From: Mucilaginibacter sp. L3T2-6
GTDB taxonomy: Bacteria; Bacteroidota; Bacteroidia; Sphingobacteriales; Sphingobacteriaceae
NCBI RefSeq assembly: GCF_030519355.1
Contig: NZ_JAUMKC010000011.1
Coordinates: 1-64,000 of the forward strand
Direction of reading: 5' to 3'
DNA length: 64,000 nucleotides
The translations under genes and the position numbers were made by a program. Within the stretch, counting starts at the first letter, position 1; every line of letters starts with the position of its first letter. Shown here piece after piece: positions 1-9,109 of this stretch. Under the pieces are notes generated by a model, which did not search any database, was not told the DNA's origin, and saw only the letters and a program-made list of their open reading frames with translations.

Positions 1-38
1 CGCAAAATTCAAACACCTAAAATAAAAAACCATTAATA

Positions 39-71
39 TAAAAACCGCCTCATAAACTAGTTATGAGACGG
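39..71 (-). terminator. Rho-independent terminator of murA
   Basis: Read on the minus strand, an 11-bp stem (CCGTCTCATAA with TTATGAGGCGG, one G-T pair, loop of 5) is followed by TTTTTAT. It lies just past the murA stop codon and should end the DUF4290-murA transcript. Confidence 0.85.
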
Positions 72-99
72 CCTCTTCACTTTTTTCTTTCGTCCCTGT

Positions 100-1407
100 T
101 TAAATGCGCTTGATATTTGCCCCGAGCGCAATCAGTCGTTTATCGATGTGCTGATAGCCACGCTCTATCTGTTCGATGTTGTAAATTGTTGATTTGCCTT
201 TGGCCGATAGTGCCGCTATTAAAAGGGAAACACCGGCACGTATATCTGGCGAGGTCATGGATATGCCGCGCAGCTGTACCTGTTTGTCCAATCCGATAAC
301 TGTGGCGCGGTGCGGGTCGCATAATATTATCTGTGCGCCCATATCCAATAGCTTATCTACAAAGAACAGGCGGCTTTCGAACATTTTTTGGTGAATAAGC
401 ACCGAGCCTTTGGCTTGAATAGCTACCACTAAACAGATACTGAGCAAGTCTGGCGTGAAGCCTGGCCACGGAGCATCGGCAATGGTCATGATAGAGCCAT
501 CGATAAAGGTTTCAATCTCGTAGTGCTTTTGCGAAGGAATGTAGATATCGTCTCCCCGCAGTTCCATTTGTATACCAAGACGACGGAAAACGTCCGGAAT
601 CATCCCCAATTCGTTGTAATGCACGTTTTTAATGGTGATCTCCGACTCGGTCATAGCGGCAAGGCCAATAAAGGAACCTATTTCAATCATGTCCGGCAAC
701 ATGCGGTGTTCAGTTCCGCCAAGCCTGGCAACGCCCTCAATGGTGAGCAAGTTGGAGCCGATTCCGCTTATTTTAGCGCCCATGCGGTTAAGCATTTTGC
801 AGAGCTGCTGCAGGTATGGCTCACAAGCGGCATTGTAAATAGTAGTAGTTCCCTTTGCCAGTACGGCTGCCATTACGATGTTAGCGGTACCGGTAACAGA
901 AGCCTCGTCCAGCAGGATATAAGTCCCCTGTAAGTTGGATGCGTCGACGTTGAAAAATCCGGTTGCAGGGTCGTAATCAAAGCGTGCACCCAGCTTTTCA
1001 AAACCCAGAAAATGGGTGTCCAATCGCCGCCGGCCTATTTTATCTCCACCTGGTTTGGGTATGGAAGCCTTACCGAAACGTGCCAGCAAGGGGCCAACTA
1101 TCATAATGGAGCCTCGTAATCCGCCGCCCTTCTCCTTAAACGTGTCCGATAAAAAGAAATTCAAGTCGATATTTTTGGCTTCAAAACTATAGGTATCCGG
1201 TCCGAGCTTCTCGACGGTCACACCCATGTCGCCCAATAATTCAATCAGTTTATTGACGTCTTTTATATCGGGAATATTGCTGATGGTAATCTTTTCTTCC
1301 GTTAGCAATACTGCCGACAGGATCTGCAGCGCCTCGTTCTTGGCGCCCTGGGGTACAATCTCTCCCTTTAACGGCGTGCCGCCAATTATTTCAAATGCAT
1401 TAGTCAT
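100..1407 (-). CDS. murA: UDP-N-acetylglucosamine 1-carboxyvinyltransferase (MurA)
   Basis: This cytoplasmic enzyme transfers enolpyruvate from PEP to UDP-GlcNAc, the first committed step of peptidoglycan synthesis. The 435-residue length, the N-terminal GGTPLKGEIVPQGAKNEALQ region (Lys-Asn pair at 23-24) and the EPSP-synthase-like repeats fit the family. The active-site loop at 117-125 reads PKPGGDKIG: Asp122 occupies the position of the usual catalytic Cys (Cys115 in E. coli). That replacement is known in other bacteria to keep activity and abolish covalent inactivation by fosfomycin. The gene lies 89 bp downstream of the DUF4290 gene on the same strand and probably shares its promoter at 2309-2338. 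Confidence 0.96.
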   Translation of the reverse strand: MTNAFEIIGGTPLKGEIVPQGAKNEALQILSAVLLTEEKITISNIPDIKDVNKLIELLGDMGVTVEKLGPDTYSFEAKNIDLNFFLSDTFKEKGGGLRGSIMIVGPLLARFGKASIPKPGGDKIGRRRLDTHFLGFEKLGARFDYDPATGFFNVDASNLQGTYILLDEASVTGTANIVMAAVLAKGTTTIYNAACEPYLQQLCKMLNRMGAKISGIGSNLLTIEGVARLGGTEHRMLPDMIEIGSFIGLAAMTESEITIKNVHYNELGMIPDVFRRLGIQMELRGDDIYIPSQKHYEIETFIDGSIMTIADAPWPGFTPDLLSICLVVAIQAKGSVLIHQKMFESRLFFVDKLLDMGAQIILCDPHRATVIGLDKQVQLRGISMTSPDIRAGVSLLIAALSAKGKSTIYNIEQIERGYQHIDKRLIALGANIKRI

Positions 1408-1414
1408 ATATGTC

Positions 1415-1448
1415 AGTTCATAGTTGATGGTTCAAAGTTCATGGTTGC
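1415..1448. repeat. GTTCAT-like degenerate tandem repeat
   Basis: The gap between the DUF4290 gene and murA holds three to four imperfect copies of a roughly 10-bp unit resembling GTTCATAGTT / GATGGTTCAA / AGTTCATGGTT. No function can be assigned; it may be a simple-sequence repeat. Confidence 0.4.
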
Positions 1449-1496
1449 TGGCTTTGTAAAATTTATTTGCTACAAAGCTTGCGCCATAACTAAAAA

Positions 1497-2192
1497 TCAA
1501 TATTTCTTTTGCCCGGCGTTACGGTTACGGTTTTGATTGTTGCGGTTTTGGTTACTGTTGTTATTGCGGTTGCGGTTCTGATTGTTATTACTACCCCGGC
1601 CACGGCTGTTCTGATTATTACTGCCGGTGTTGGAGCGATACTCAATTTTGTTCAGGTTTACATTTTCCTCAACCTTTAACTGACCACCCGACATATTATA
1701 AAGGTCGCTCAGAATAATCTCGTCGGCTACCGAATCTTTGTTCCATTGCACATAAGCCATCTTCATGAAGTTGGCTATAGCCTGCACCATATGGCGCTTG
1801 CGTTCATGATCGTCAATGCTTTTTGCTTTTTCAATCATCAGCTCAATAGTTTTTCCATAGTGCTTATACCTGATGCGCTGATGCGGATACCGCAGCGGTT
1901 CCGGCTTAATATGTATCGCGTCGGGCGATGGTTTTGGATAGGGGGAATCCACATCGATCTGAAAATCAGAAATGATATGAAGGTGGTCCCATAGCTTATG
2001 CTTAAAATCGGCGACATCGCGCAGGTGGGGGTTCAAAAATCCCATCAGGTCAATCACGACCTGTGCATAACGGTTTCTTTCTTCTTTTGTGGGCAGCGCA
2101 ACTATATATTTTACCATATTTTGCACGTTGCGGCCATATTCAGATAAAATAAGTTTACTCCTGGTGGAGTTATAATCAAATTGTTCGGGCAT
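1497..2192 (-). CDS. DUF4290 family protein with Asn/Arg-rich tail
   Basis: The 231-residue protein has a conserved N-terminal part (about 1-175) that I recognise as DUF4290, a family of unknown function largely confined to Bacteroidota. The last 45 residues are low complexity, almost only N, R, Q, G and S, including an SRGRGS stretch and repeated NQNRN. Such basic, Asn-rich tails often bind RNA or make weak multivalent contacts; this is inference. There is no signal peptide or membrane segment, so it should be cytoplasmic. It is the first gene of a probable two-gene unit with murA and has a good promoter 110 bp upstream. Confidence 0.85.
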   Translation of the reverse strand: MPEQFDYNSTRSKLILSEYGRNVQNMVKYIVALPTKEERNRYAQVVIDLMGFLNPHLRDVADFKHKLWDHLHIISDFQIDVDSPYPKPSPDAIHIKPEPLRYPHQRIRYKHYGKTIELMIEKAKSIDDHERKRHMVQAIANFMKMAYVQWNKDSVADEIILSDLYNMSGGQLKVEENVNLNKIEYRSNTGSNNQNSRGRGSNNNQNRNRNNNSNQNRNNQNRNRNAGQKKY

Positions 2193-2531
2193 AATTTTAA
2201 GCCGGTTAAATAGAAGTTTTTAATGAAGATTTTTTAAAATCAGCGCAGACATTTTCCCCGGAGGTTGGAAAAATGAGGCTAAAGTTGAGTTTTGCGTGAA
2301 GCAATATACAAAGATAGAGGAATTAAGTGGATTTACAAATTTGTTGGCAGAGTCAGTTAATCAAAGGCCAGAGATCAGATAGCGTATCTAAACCGATGCA
2401 GAAACGGAACGCTTTGTAATCCATTTGAAGTGATTGAAAAAATTCATTCCTTAGGAATTATCTGATAATCTTTCTAAATTTATTCGCGTCAAGGCATACG
2501 TATCGTCTTGGTAATATCTAAACCCGTAATC
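2193..2531. other. Divergent intergenic region
   Basis: The gap between the minus-strand DUF4290 gene and the plus-strand lipoprotein gene holds the minus-strand promoter at 2309-2338. Facing right, only a near match, TAATCTTT followed by C around 2465, was seen. No ORF or RNA gene was recognised here. Confidence 0.5.
2309..2338 (-). promoter_or_regulatory. Bacteroidota promoter of the DUF4290-murA unit
   Basis: On the minus strand a TTG (2338-2336) and TATCTTTG (2316-2309) are separated by exactly 19 bp, matching the Bacteroidota TTG-N19-TAnnTTTG consensus. The predicted start near 2302 leaves a leader of about 110 nt before the DUF4290 ATG. Confidence 0.75.
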
Positions 2532-3986
2532 ATGAAAAAAATCCTCGTAATTTTTGCAATTGCAGGCATATTGTATGCCTGTACAGAAGCCCATAAGGGC
2601 GGCACATCGGCTAACGGCAATATCAATAACAAATTTTGCGACTCGACCGTTGCCGGCAATCCCTGTTCTGTAATTCCTATAGATGTTAATGAAACATTCG
2701 GTGTTGGCTATGACAGTTTCCTAGATTCGCTCCATCAAATACCATTCGACGTATTTTCCTGGCAGACCTTTATCGCCCTGAACTGGCCGTCTGACTCTAC
2801 CGGAAAGCCAATCGGGAGTTCGATAACTGATTCGCCAAACGCTCCGCGTGTTTGGGAACATTACAAAGATCCGACCGAAGTGTTTGGTAGTACTGATGCC
2901 GGATTAACACTACGGCTTGGCCAAAATAAAAAGACAGGTCAAAAGTTTTTGTATATGGACTCGAAATCGCCGCGCTTACTGCATACCGGTCAAACGGTTG
3001 ATGCAGCGCATTTGAATGGGTTCCAGGAGGCTGACGGTCATCCGCTGATAGACAGAAACCTGAACTTTGCACTGTACGAGATAAAGATGAACCCTGTCGA
3101 AACAAAATTTATCGTTGACAGCAGCCTGACCACTACACAAGGTATTTATAACCTCGGTAAAAAAAACAATAACGCTATAAATCTGCCTGTAAGTGATTCG
3201 GCGAGTAAAAATGTGGGTAGTATGGAAATCAAAGCTACGTGGCGTATTCTTTTGCCTGCTCAGGGCGATGACACTACCCGTTTTTATTGCCGTAAAGCCA
3301 CTATTTATATCGACAGTCTGCATACGCGTAATCATCAGCCGTTGCTGATTAAAAATGTTACGGTTGGCCTGGTAGGAATGCACATTATCCGCGATACCAA
3401 AAAATTAAGCACCAATGCCACCTGGAGTACCTTCGAGCATATAGATAATACCCCGGATGACCTTACAGCGGCTCAGCAAAGCAACAGGAAATGGTCGTTT
3501 TATAATCCGCTTTGTTTGAACTGTACTCCCAACCAGGCACCCGATACGCTGGCCGGCGACAATGGCCAGTATATTTGGGAGGTAACTCCTCCGTATGCTA
3601 TAAAATATACCGTTAAGGCGCCGGGTCAAAGCTTAACACAAACTTTTGGCACACAGGCAGTACGTAAATATCCTGTTTATAAGTATACCGACATAGTTAA
3701 CCAGCTTTGGCAGGAAAAGCTAAAGGGTTCGGTTTGGGCTAATTACAGGCTGATAGGTACCCAGTGGCGGTTATCTGAAGTGTTTCCGTCACCCACCGCC
3801 CCCAATTTCCTTGCTAATACTACTTTAGAGACCTTTATACAGAAGGATGCCTCATGTATAGGTTGCCATAGCAATGCGGCTGTTAGTTTTAATAATACTA
3901 AAATACGCACGGATTTAAGCTTTATATTCCCTGTGTATGCGCAAACGCCATCTACACCATTGATAAAGCCTAAAGCGAAAAAGTAA
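2532..3986 (+). CDS. Lipoprotein with a C-terminal heme-binding CxxCH motif
   Basis: The ATG at 2532 gives a typical lipoprotein signal (MKKILVIF...LYAC), better than the in-frame TTG at 2508 that would add eight polar residues before it. The 484-residue product should be lipidated on the cysteine after LYA and exported to the cell envelope. Near the C-terminus C442-I-G-C445-H446 is a c-type heme attachment motif. An early FSWQTFIALNWP stretch is reminiscent of cytochrome-related proteins in other phyla. No other catalytic domain is recognised. A redox role in the envelope is likely but the partner is unknown; the gene appears monocistronic. Confidence 0.75.
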   Translation: MKKILVIFAIAGILYACTEAHKGGTSANGNINNKFCDSTVAGNPCSVIPIDVNETFGVGYDSFLDSLHQIPFDVFSWQTFIALNWPSDSTGKPIGSSITDSPNAPRVWEHYKDPTEVFGSTDAGLTLRLGQNKKTGQKFLYMDSKSPRLLHTGQTVDAAHLNGFQEADGHPLIDRNLNFALYEIKMNPVETKFIVDSSLTTTQGIYNLGKKNNNAINLPVSDSASKNVGSMEIKATWRILLPAQGDDTTRFYCRKATIYIDSLHTRNHQPLLIKNVTVGLVGMHIIRDTKKLSTNATWSTFEHIDNTPDDLTAAQQSNRKWSFYNPLCLNCTPNQAPDTLAGDNGQYIWEVTPPYAIKYTVKAPGQSLTQTFGTQAVRKYPVYKYTDIVNQLWQEKLKGSVWANYRLIGTQWRLSEVFPSPTAPNFLANTTLETFIQKDASCIGCHSNAAVSFNNTKIRTDLSFIFPVYAQTPSTPLIKPKAKK

Positions 3987-4063
3987 TAACAAGTGACTAC
4001 TGATTTGGCCAGGTAACCCGGTAAAAGAACAGGCTAACGGTAAAAATAAATAATGCAGTATAT

Positions 4064-4091
4064 ATGGCCCAAGTTATTATATTTGGGCCAT
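4064..4091 (+). promoter_or_regulatory. 9-bp inverted repeat enclosing a -7 box upstream of the RRM gene
   Basis: ATGGCCCAA (4064-4072) and TTGGGCCAT (4083-4091) are perfect inverted repeats with a 10-bp spacer. A consensus -7 box TATATTTG (4078-4085) lies in the spacer and right arm. The expected start is near 4092, 16 nt before the ATG at 4108. The layout suits an operator; no -33 TTG at the right distance was seen. No U-run follows, so it is not a typical terminator for the upstream gene. Confidence 0.5.
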
Positions 4092-4107
4092 TACTGTTGA
4101 GAATTTT

Positions 4108-4416
4108 ATGGTCAAACTTTTTTTCGGTGGTTTTCCGCTGGACTTTACAGAACTTGACATCGCAATGCTTGTTGGGTTTCATGGTGACATCAGCACCATC
4201 AAAATCATTAGGGATAAAAAAACGAGGGTGTGCAAGGGCTATGCCTTTATTGAAATGATGAGCCAGGAGGGAGCTGAACGCGCTGTCGAGGCGCTGGATG
4301 GTACCAAAGTACAGGGTCGCCCGATAAATGTAAAGATCCGCGAAGATAAGCCCGTTCCGCCGCCACGCCCCAAATTTGGTTTCGACCGGCCAAGACGACC
4401 AAGAAGACAGTTTTAA
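4108..4416 (+). CDS. RRM-type RNA-binding protein
   Basis: This 102-residue protein has one RNA recognition motif: RNP2 near residues 4-9 (LFFGGF) and RNP1 near 44-51 (KGYAFIEM), followed by a basic, proline-rich tail ending PRRPRRQF. Such small single-RRM proteins occur in Bacteroidota and cyanobacteria and bind RNA, probably as post-transcriptional regulators or chaperones; the targets cannot be read from sequence. It stands alone between the heme lipoprotein and the SNF2 helicase. The inverted repeat across its promoter suggests its own control. Confidence 0.9.
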   Translation: MVKLFFGGFPLDFTELDIAMLVGFHGDISTIKIIRDKKTRVCKGYAFIEMMSQEGAERAVEALDGTKVQGRPINVKIREDKPVPPPRPKFGFDRPRRPRRQF

Positions 4417-4491
4417 ACATTCCGCCTGTACCGCTCGCTGTTTTTGATATTTGTTTGGATATTTACCGCCAAACAGGTATAACCCATTCTA

Positions 4492-7400
4492 TTGAGCAAG
4501 CCCGATATCGACAAAACAAATTATACTGAAAGCTATTCCGTTGTTTTAAAGGGTGTCACAATCAGCAACCTTACAACACCGGCTATAGCTGCGCACAGCC
4601 ACAGCGGCATCTATCCGGATGTGGCTGACGCCCGGCATATCTTTCCGCTTTTGCTGGAAACGGATTGCGGTGTTTTTATTAATAAGCGTACAAAAGCTGT
4701 TTTCCCGGAAGTTGCTATAACCCAGGATAAAGACTTTGTTACCTGTACCTGCGCGTGCCAAACCGAAAAAGATAAACTGTGTGAACACCAGGCACTGATA
4801 TTATCTGCCATCATTGCCCGCGATGAGTTAAAAGTATTCTTTGATCCACATCTGCGGCACAAAAAATTAAAGCAATTTGCGGCAGACTATGGCCTGGAAA
4901 ACGAGCCCGGCCTTGACACTTTTTTTAAAATCGAATACACGAACGGACAGCTTGCTATCTCGCCAAAGTTGTCATCGCTTCTGCCCGTAAATAAAGAAAG
5001 CCTGAATTTATTGAATGCTGTTATTGCAGCTGATCCTATCCCCGCCGGTGCAGAAGTTGACAGCACGGTTTGCATTGTCCTGAAACAGCATAAGTACTAT
5101 AAATACCTGTTTATCGAACTATATAAAGCAGGTACGACACAGGAAGGAAAGATTAAGAACCCGCTGATACAAATCGGCCCGCTTGATTTTATCTGGGAAA
5201 CGGATGACGCCGGGCAATTGAAGTTTTTTACGGGTATCCATAAGTTTCAGAATCACATCAATAAAACGGCAACAGAAGCTGATATCAATGCACTTAAGGC
5301 TATCGTAAAAAATCCGCTGGGTTATAGTTTTTACTACCATAATAACGACATCTCAGATAAGGTCACTGCGGCTTCGGTCTTCCCGGTAAACGTAGGCCTG
5401 GCATTAAATGACGTAAAATTAGCTGTAACGCCGAGGGAGCAATTTTTCGAACTTTCAGGAACGCTTTCAATAGGACCGGAAACTTACGACGTTAAAGACT
5501 TATCTATAAAATACAGTTATTTTATCTCGGCGGGCGACGGATTGTATTTGGTCAAAAACTTACAGCAGCTGAATATAATTAACCTTTTATCCAAAAAGCA
5601 GGAGAACATATTGGTTCATGCCTCCAAATTTGAGGATTTTAAAAAGCAATTACTGGTTAAGCTGGAGGAAAGGGTAAATGTTGATTATAAATATATCCCG
5701 GCGGCAACTCCGTCACAGCTAAAGCAACAGGGTTTTACCAACGAAACTGAACGGATAATTTACCTGTCTGATTTCGGACAGCATGTAATGATCATCCCCG
5801 TAATGCGCTATGGCGAAGTGGAAATATCTGTTCGCACAAAAAAACAGATATATTCAGTCGATAACAGCGGTAAAGAATTTATGGTTTGGCGCAATGACGA
5901 AGCCGAAATAGCTTTCACCGCCCTGCTGACAAAGCAGCATGATTACTTTAAGGAGCAGCTGGAAAACGACCTTCATTATTTCTACCTCCATAAGAGGCAT
6001 TTCTTGGATGAAGATTGGTTTATGAATGTTTTTGATGAATGGCGCAATAACAAGATAACCATACTGGGTTTTAACGAACTGGAAGGCAATAAACTAAACG
6101 CAAATAAGGTCAGAATAACTATAAAGGTATTAAGCGGTATCAATTGGTTTAACGTTATCATTAATGCGAAATACGGAAACAGGAGATCGTCATTAAAGCA
6201 GATCTATCGCGCAGTTAGAAATAAAACCAGGTATGTACAGTTAGACGATGGCACCCTTGGCATTTTGCCCGATGAATGGATAGAAAAATTCCGTAATTAT
6301 TTCAATTCCGGGGAAATTGACGGTGATGACCGCCTGCAGATAGCTAAAAGCAATTTTAGGGTTATAGAACAGCTGTTTGATGAAGCTATGCTGGATGAGG
6401 AAGTGCGGAATGAAATAAATATCTATCAAAAAAAACTCACTGACTTTACTAATATCCGGCCGGTTAGCATCCCGGCGGCGTTTAACGGAACCCTAAGACC
6501 CTACCAGCAGCAAGGACTTGCGTGGCTTAATTTTTTGGATGATTTTAATTTCGGCGGCTGCCTGGCGGATGATATGGGGCTTGGGAAGACCATACAGGTA
6601 ATAGCCTTTATCCTTTCGCAAAGAGAGAAGATCGCGAACAATACCAACCTGGTGGTGGTGCCCACATCGCTGATTTACAACTGGCAGCAGGAAATTGAAA
6701 GATTTGCGCCGTCAATAAAAGTCCGGACCATTTATGGAGCAGAGCGGATTAAAAACACCGGTGATTTTGACAGCCATGAGGTTGTATTAACCTCGTACGG
6801 TACACTATTGGCAGATATAGTTTTCCTGAAAGATTACACATTTAACTATATCTTTCTCGACGAATCCCAACAGATTAAAAACCCTGAATCACAGCGATAT
6901 AAGGCTGTACGTTTGCTCAAATCGCGTAATAAAATTGTGCTTAGCGGCACACCGGTTGAGAATAATACATTTGATATTTATGGACAACTGTCCTTTGCTT
7001 GCCCGGGTTTATTAGGGAGCAGGCTTTATTTTAAGCAGATTTATTCGTCGCCCATAGATATGTTTAAAAGCAGCAAAAGGGCAAGAGAACTGCAGGCTAA
7101 GATAAAACCGTTTGTGCTGCGCCGTACCAAGCAGGAAGTAGCTGCCGATTTGCCGGAAAAGACTGAAATGGTGCTGTACTGTGAGATGAAACCCGAACAA
7201 CGGGCGATTTATGACGCTTACGAAAAACAGTTCAGGGATTATATTTCTGCAACGACTGGTGAGCAACTGGATAAAAAATCGATGGATGTGCTTAAGGGGA
7301 TAACACGCTTGCGCCAGATTTGTGACTCGCCGCTCTTAATAAAAGGGGAGAAGATGCCGGGAGATACCTCATCAAAAATCGATACCCTGCTGGAAGAAAT

Positions 7401-7878
7401 AGAAAGTAAAAAACATGGGCATAAGATACTGGTGTTCTCGCAGTTTGTAACAATGCTTGATTTGATCCGGGCGGAACTGGAACTAAGGCAGATTGGATTT
7501 ACCTATTTAACCGGTCAAACACGTAACCGGCAGGCGGTTGTTGAGGAATTTCAAAATAACCCGGATATCCGTGTTTTCCTGGTGAGCCTTAAAGCCGGTG
7601 GAACTGGACTAAACCTGACCGAGGCAGATTATGTTTACCTGGTGGACCCATGGTGGAATCCGGCGGTAGAAAACCAGGCGATAGACCGCTGTCATCGTAT
7701 TGGCCAGGACAAAAACATCGTCGCTGTACGATTGATTTGCCCTGCTACGGTTGAGGAAAAAATTATGCTGATGCAGGAGACTAAGCGCGACCTTGCGAAC
7801 GACTTAATAAAAACTGATGGCGCATTCTTCGGCAGCCTGTCAAAAAATGACTTGCTGGGCCTATTGGGTGCTGTATAG
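4492..7878 (+). CDS. SWIM zinc-finger SNF2-family DNA translocase/helicase
   Basis: The 1128-residue product starts with TTG; no in-frame ATG lies near the N-terminus. A SWIM zinc finger (CxC...CxH) lies at about residues 84-100. The SNF2 core follows: Walker A DDMGLGKT near 692, motif II as DESQ near 790 (DEAH/DEAQ in many relatives), SGTPVENN, and the second RecA lobe with VFSQF, SLKAGGTGLNLT and the IDRCHRIGQ motif. The family uses ATP to translocate on double-stranded DNA, remodelling DNA-protein complexes such as stalled RNA polymerase; the bacterial role is poorly defined. It converges on the TauE-type gene with a 22-bp gap. Confidence 0.93.
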   Translation: MSKPDIDKTNYTESYSVVLKGVTISNLTTPAIAAHSHSGIYPDVADARHIFPLLLETDCGVFINKRTKAVFPEVAITQDKDFVTCTCACQTEKDKLCEHQALILSAIIARDELKVFFDPHLRHKKLKQFAADYGLENEPGLDTFFKIEYTNGQLAISPKLSSLLPVNKESLNLLNAVIAADPIPAGAEVDSTVCIVLKQHKYYKYLFIELYKAGTTQEGKIKNPLIQIGPLDFIWETDDAGQLKFFTGIHKFQNHINKTATEADINALKAIVKNPLGYSFYYHNNDISDKVTAASVFPVNVGLALNDVKLAVTPREQFFELSGTLSIGPETYDVKDLSIKYSYFISAGDGLYLVKNLQQLNIINLLSKKQENILVHASKFEDFKKQLLVKLEERVNVDYKYIPAATPSQLKQQGFTNETERIIYLSDFGQHVMIIPVMRYGEVEISVRTKKQIYSVDNSGKEFMVWRNDEAEIAFTALLTKQHDYFKEQLENDLHYFYLHKRHFLDEDWFMNVFDEWRNNKITILGFNELEGNKLNANKVRITIKVLSGINWFNVIINAKYGNRRSSLKQIYRAVRNKTRYVQLDDGTLGILPDEWIEKFRNYFNSGEIDGDDRLQIAKSNFRVIEQLFDEAMLDEEVRNEINIYQKKLTDFTNIRPVSIPAAFNGTLRPYQQQGLAWLNFLDDFNFGGCLADDMGLGKTIQVIAFILSQREKIANNTNLVVVPTSLIYNWQQEIERFAPSIKVRTIYGAERIKNTGDFDSHEVVLTSYGTLLADIVFLKDYTFNYIFLDESQQIKNPESQRYKAVRLLKSRNKIVLSGTPVENNTFDIYGQLSFACPGLLGSRLYFKQIYSSPIDMFKSSKRARELQAKIKPFVLRRTKQEVAADLPEKTEMVLYCEMKPEQRAIYDAYEKQFRDYISATTGEQLDKKSMDVLKGITRLRQICDSPLLIKGEKMPGDTSSKIDTLLEEIESKKHGHKILVFSQFVTMLDLIRAELELRQIGFTYLTGQTRNRQAVVEEFQNNPDIRVFLVSLKAGGTGLNLTEADYVYLVDPWWNPAVENQAIDRCHRIGQDKNIVAVRLICPATVEEKIMLMQETKRDLANDLIKTDGAFFGSLSKNDLLGLLGAV

Positions 7879-7900
7879 CATCTTGCTATGGAGCTGTTGT

Positions 7901-8632
7901 TCAAATAATAGTGTTGACAACCAGGAAACCTCCAATTAGTATCAACAGGACGTATACATATTTGAAAAAAGCGTCTCCTTTTAATTTAACGTTTAAATGC
8001 CGGCCGAGGTAGATAGCCGGAACGGCGGCAGGCAGGGCTATTGCGAAATATTTTAAAACGATTACGCTCAATAGTCCTTTAGCGGCATATCCAATGATGC
8101 CGATGGTGCTTGCAACCAAAAAATACGCCTGTAACGTCGCCCTGAAATGTTGCGCATTCCACTTGCGCATATTACCATAAACCACCAGGGGTGGCCCATT
8201 CAGGCCATAAGCTCCACCCAATATCCCGGAAAAAAATCCGCATAAAAAAAGCCAAAGCGTATTATCCCGATGAAGTTTAATGGTGGTTTTGCCGCTAAGG
8301 GCATAAACGGAATAAAGAACGATCAAAACTCCCAGGCCGATCTTTACCAGGTGTTCGCTCCCGTATATCAGGACCAAAATGCCGGCTGGAATTCCTGGAA
8401 TCGCAAAAATTATCAGCCATTTGGCACTATTGAAATGTATTTTGTGATGGTCCTGTACGACAACTGTCAACGCCACCAATATTGAAATAAGCACCGAGAG
8501 CGGTACCGCGACACTAACTGGCAGAAATAAACTAAAAAGAGGCACCGCCACCAAAGACTCGCCAAAACCGAATGTAGAGCGTATTAAAGTGGCGATAAAG
8601 CTTATTGATAAAATAAATAAGGGTATAGTCAT
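7901..8632 (-). CDS. TauE/SafE-family sulfite exporter-like membrane protein
   Basis: The protein is almost wholly hydrophobic, with about eight membrane segments, and shows the family's N-terminal RSTFGFGESLVAVP region and a second half with GGAYGLNGPPLVVYG. Family members are thought to move sulfite, sulfoacetate or related anions across the inner membrane; the substrate is unknown here. The ATG at 8632 starts directly at the first membrane segment (243 residues); an upstream ATG at 8659 would add nine residues and cannot be excluded. Confidence 0.85.
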   Translation of the reverse strand: MTIPLFILSISFIATLIRSTFGFGESLVAVPLFSLFLPVSVAVPLSVLISILVALTVVVQDHHKIHFNSAKWLIIFAIPGIPAGILVLIYGSEHLVKIGLGVLIVLYSVYALSGKTTIKLHRDNTLWLFLCGFFSGILGGAYGLNGPPLVVYGNMRKWNAQHFRATLQAYFLVASTIGIIGYAAKGLLSVIVLKYFAIALPAAVPAIYLGRHLNVKLKGDAFFKYVYVLLILIGGFLVVNTII

Positions 8633-9109
8633 AATGTCACGGCAGGGCACAATATACATGTTACTATTGAAGTGCCGAATTTAAATAAGCGCACGCGTTA
8701 GGATATAAAGAGGATTGCTGCACATTGATGCCGTCTTTTTTTTCAGATATTCGTTCATAAGCTGCTGTATTTATATGGCTCGCCTATGAACAAAATTGTC
8801 ATTGCTGCATGGCGTCAATACTTTGAAGTCTCTATTGAGGATTTAGCCGGCAACTGCGTGTCCCTGGATAAACAGATAAGGCATTGACGTAAATTTATCA
8901 CCAGTTCGTCACAGTTTCTAATTAAATGCGTCAATAACTAAAAACACAGGCGATGTTTGCCGTTTTATGCTATAAAATATATAGGTGATATATTCATTAT
9001 GTTATTTTTATAAAAAGTATTTAAATTATTTATGGAATTTGTTGTTGATCTGCATCTTTTTTAATAATTTACCACATATAGCCTTGAGTACAATTAACTA
9101 CTAACACAT
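8633..9109. other. Intergenic region without recognised gene
   Basis: The stretch between the minus-strand TauE-type gene and SusC is AT-rich toward SusC. I found no exact TAnnTTTG box. A TTG near 9039 with an AT-rich weak box near 9065 is the best candidate for the SusC promoter. A 33-codon ATG-to-TGA frame at 8786-8887 has no supporting signal. Confidence 0.4.

Noticed and set aside
1415..1448. Possible CRISPR or MITE from GTTCAT repeats
   Set aside because: The units are short, degenerate and lack spacers or terminal inverted repeats; listed only as a simple repeat.
8786..8887. 33-codon frame in the SusC upstream region
   Set aside because: No promoter box, no homology recognised, and length is expected by chance.
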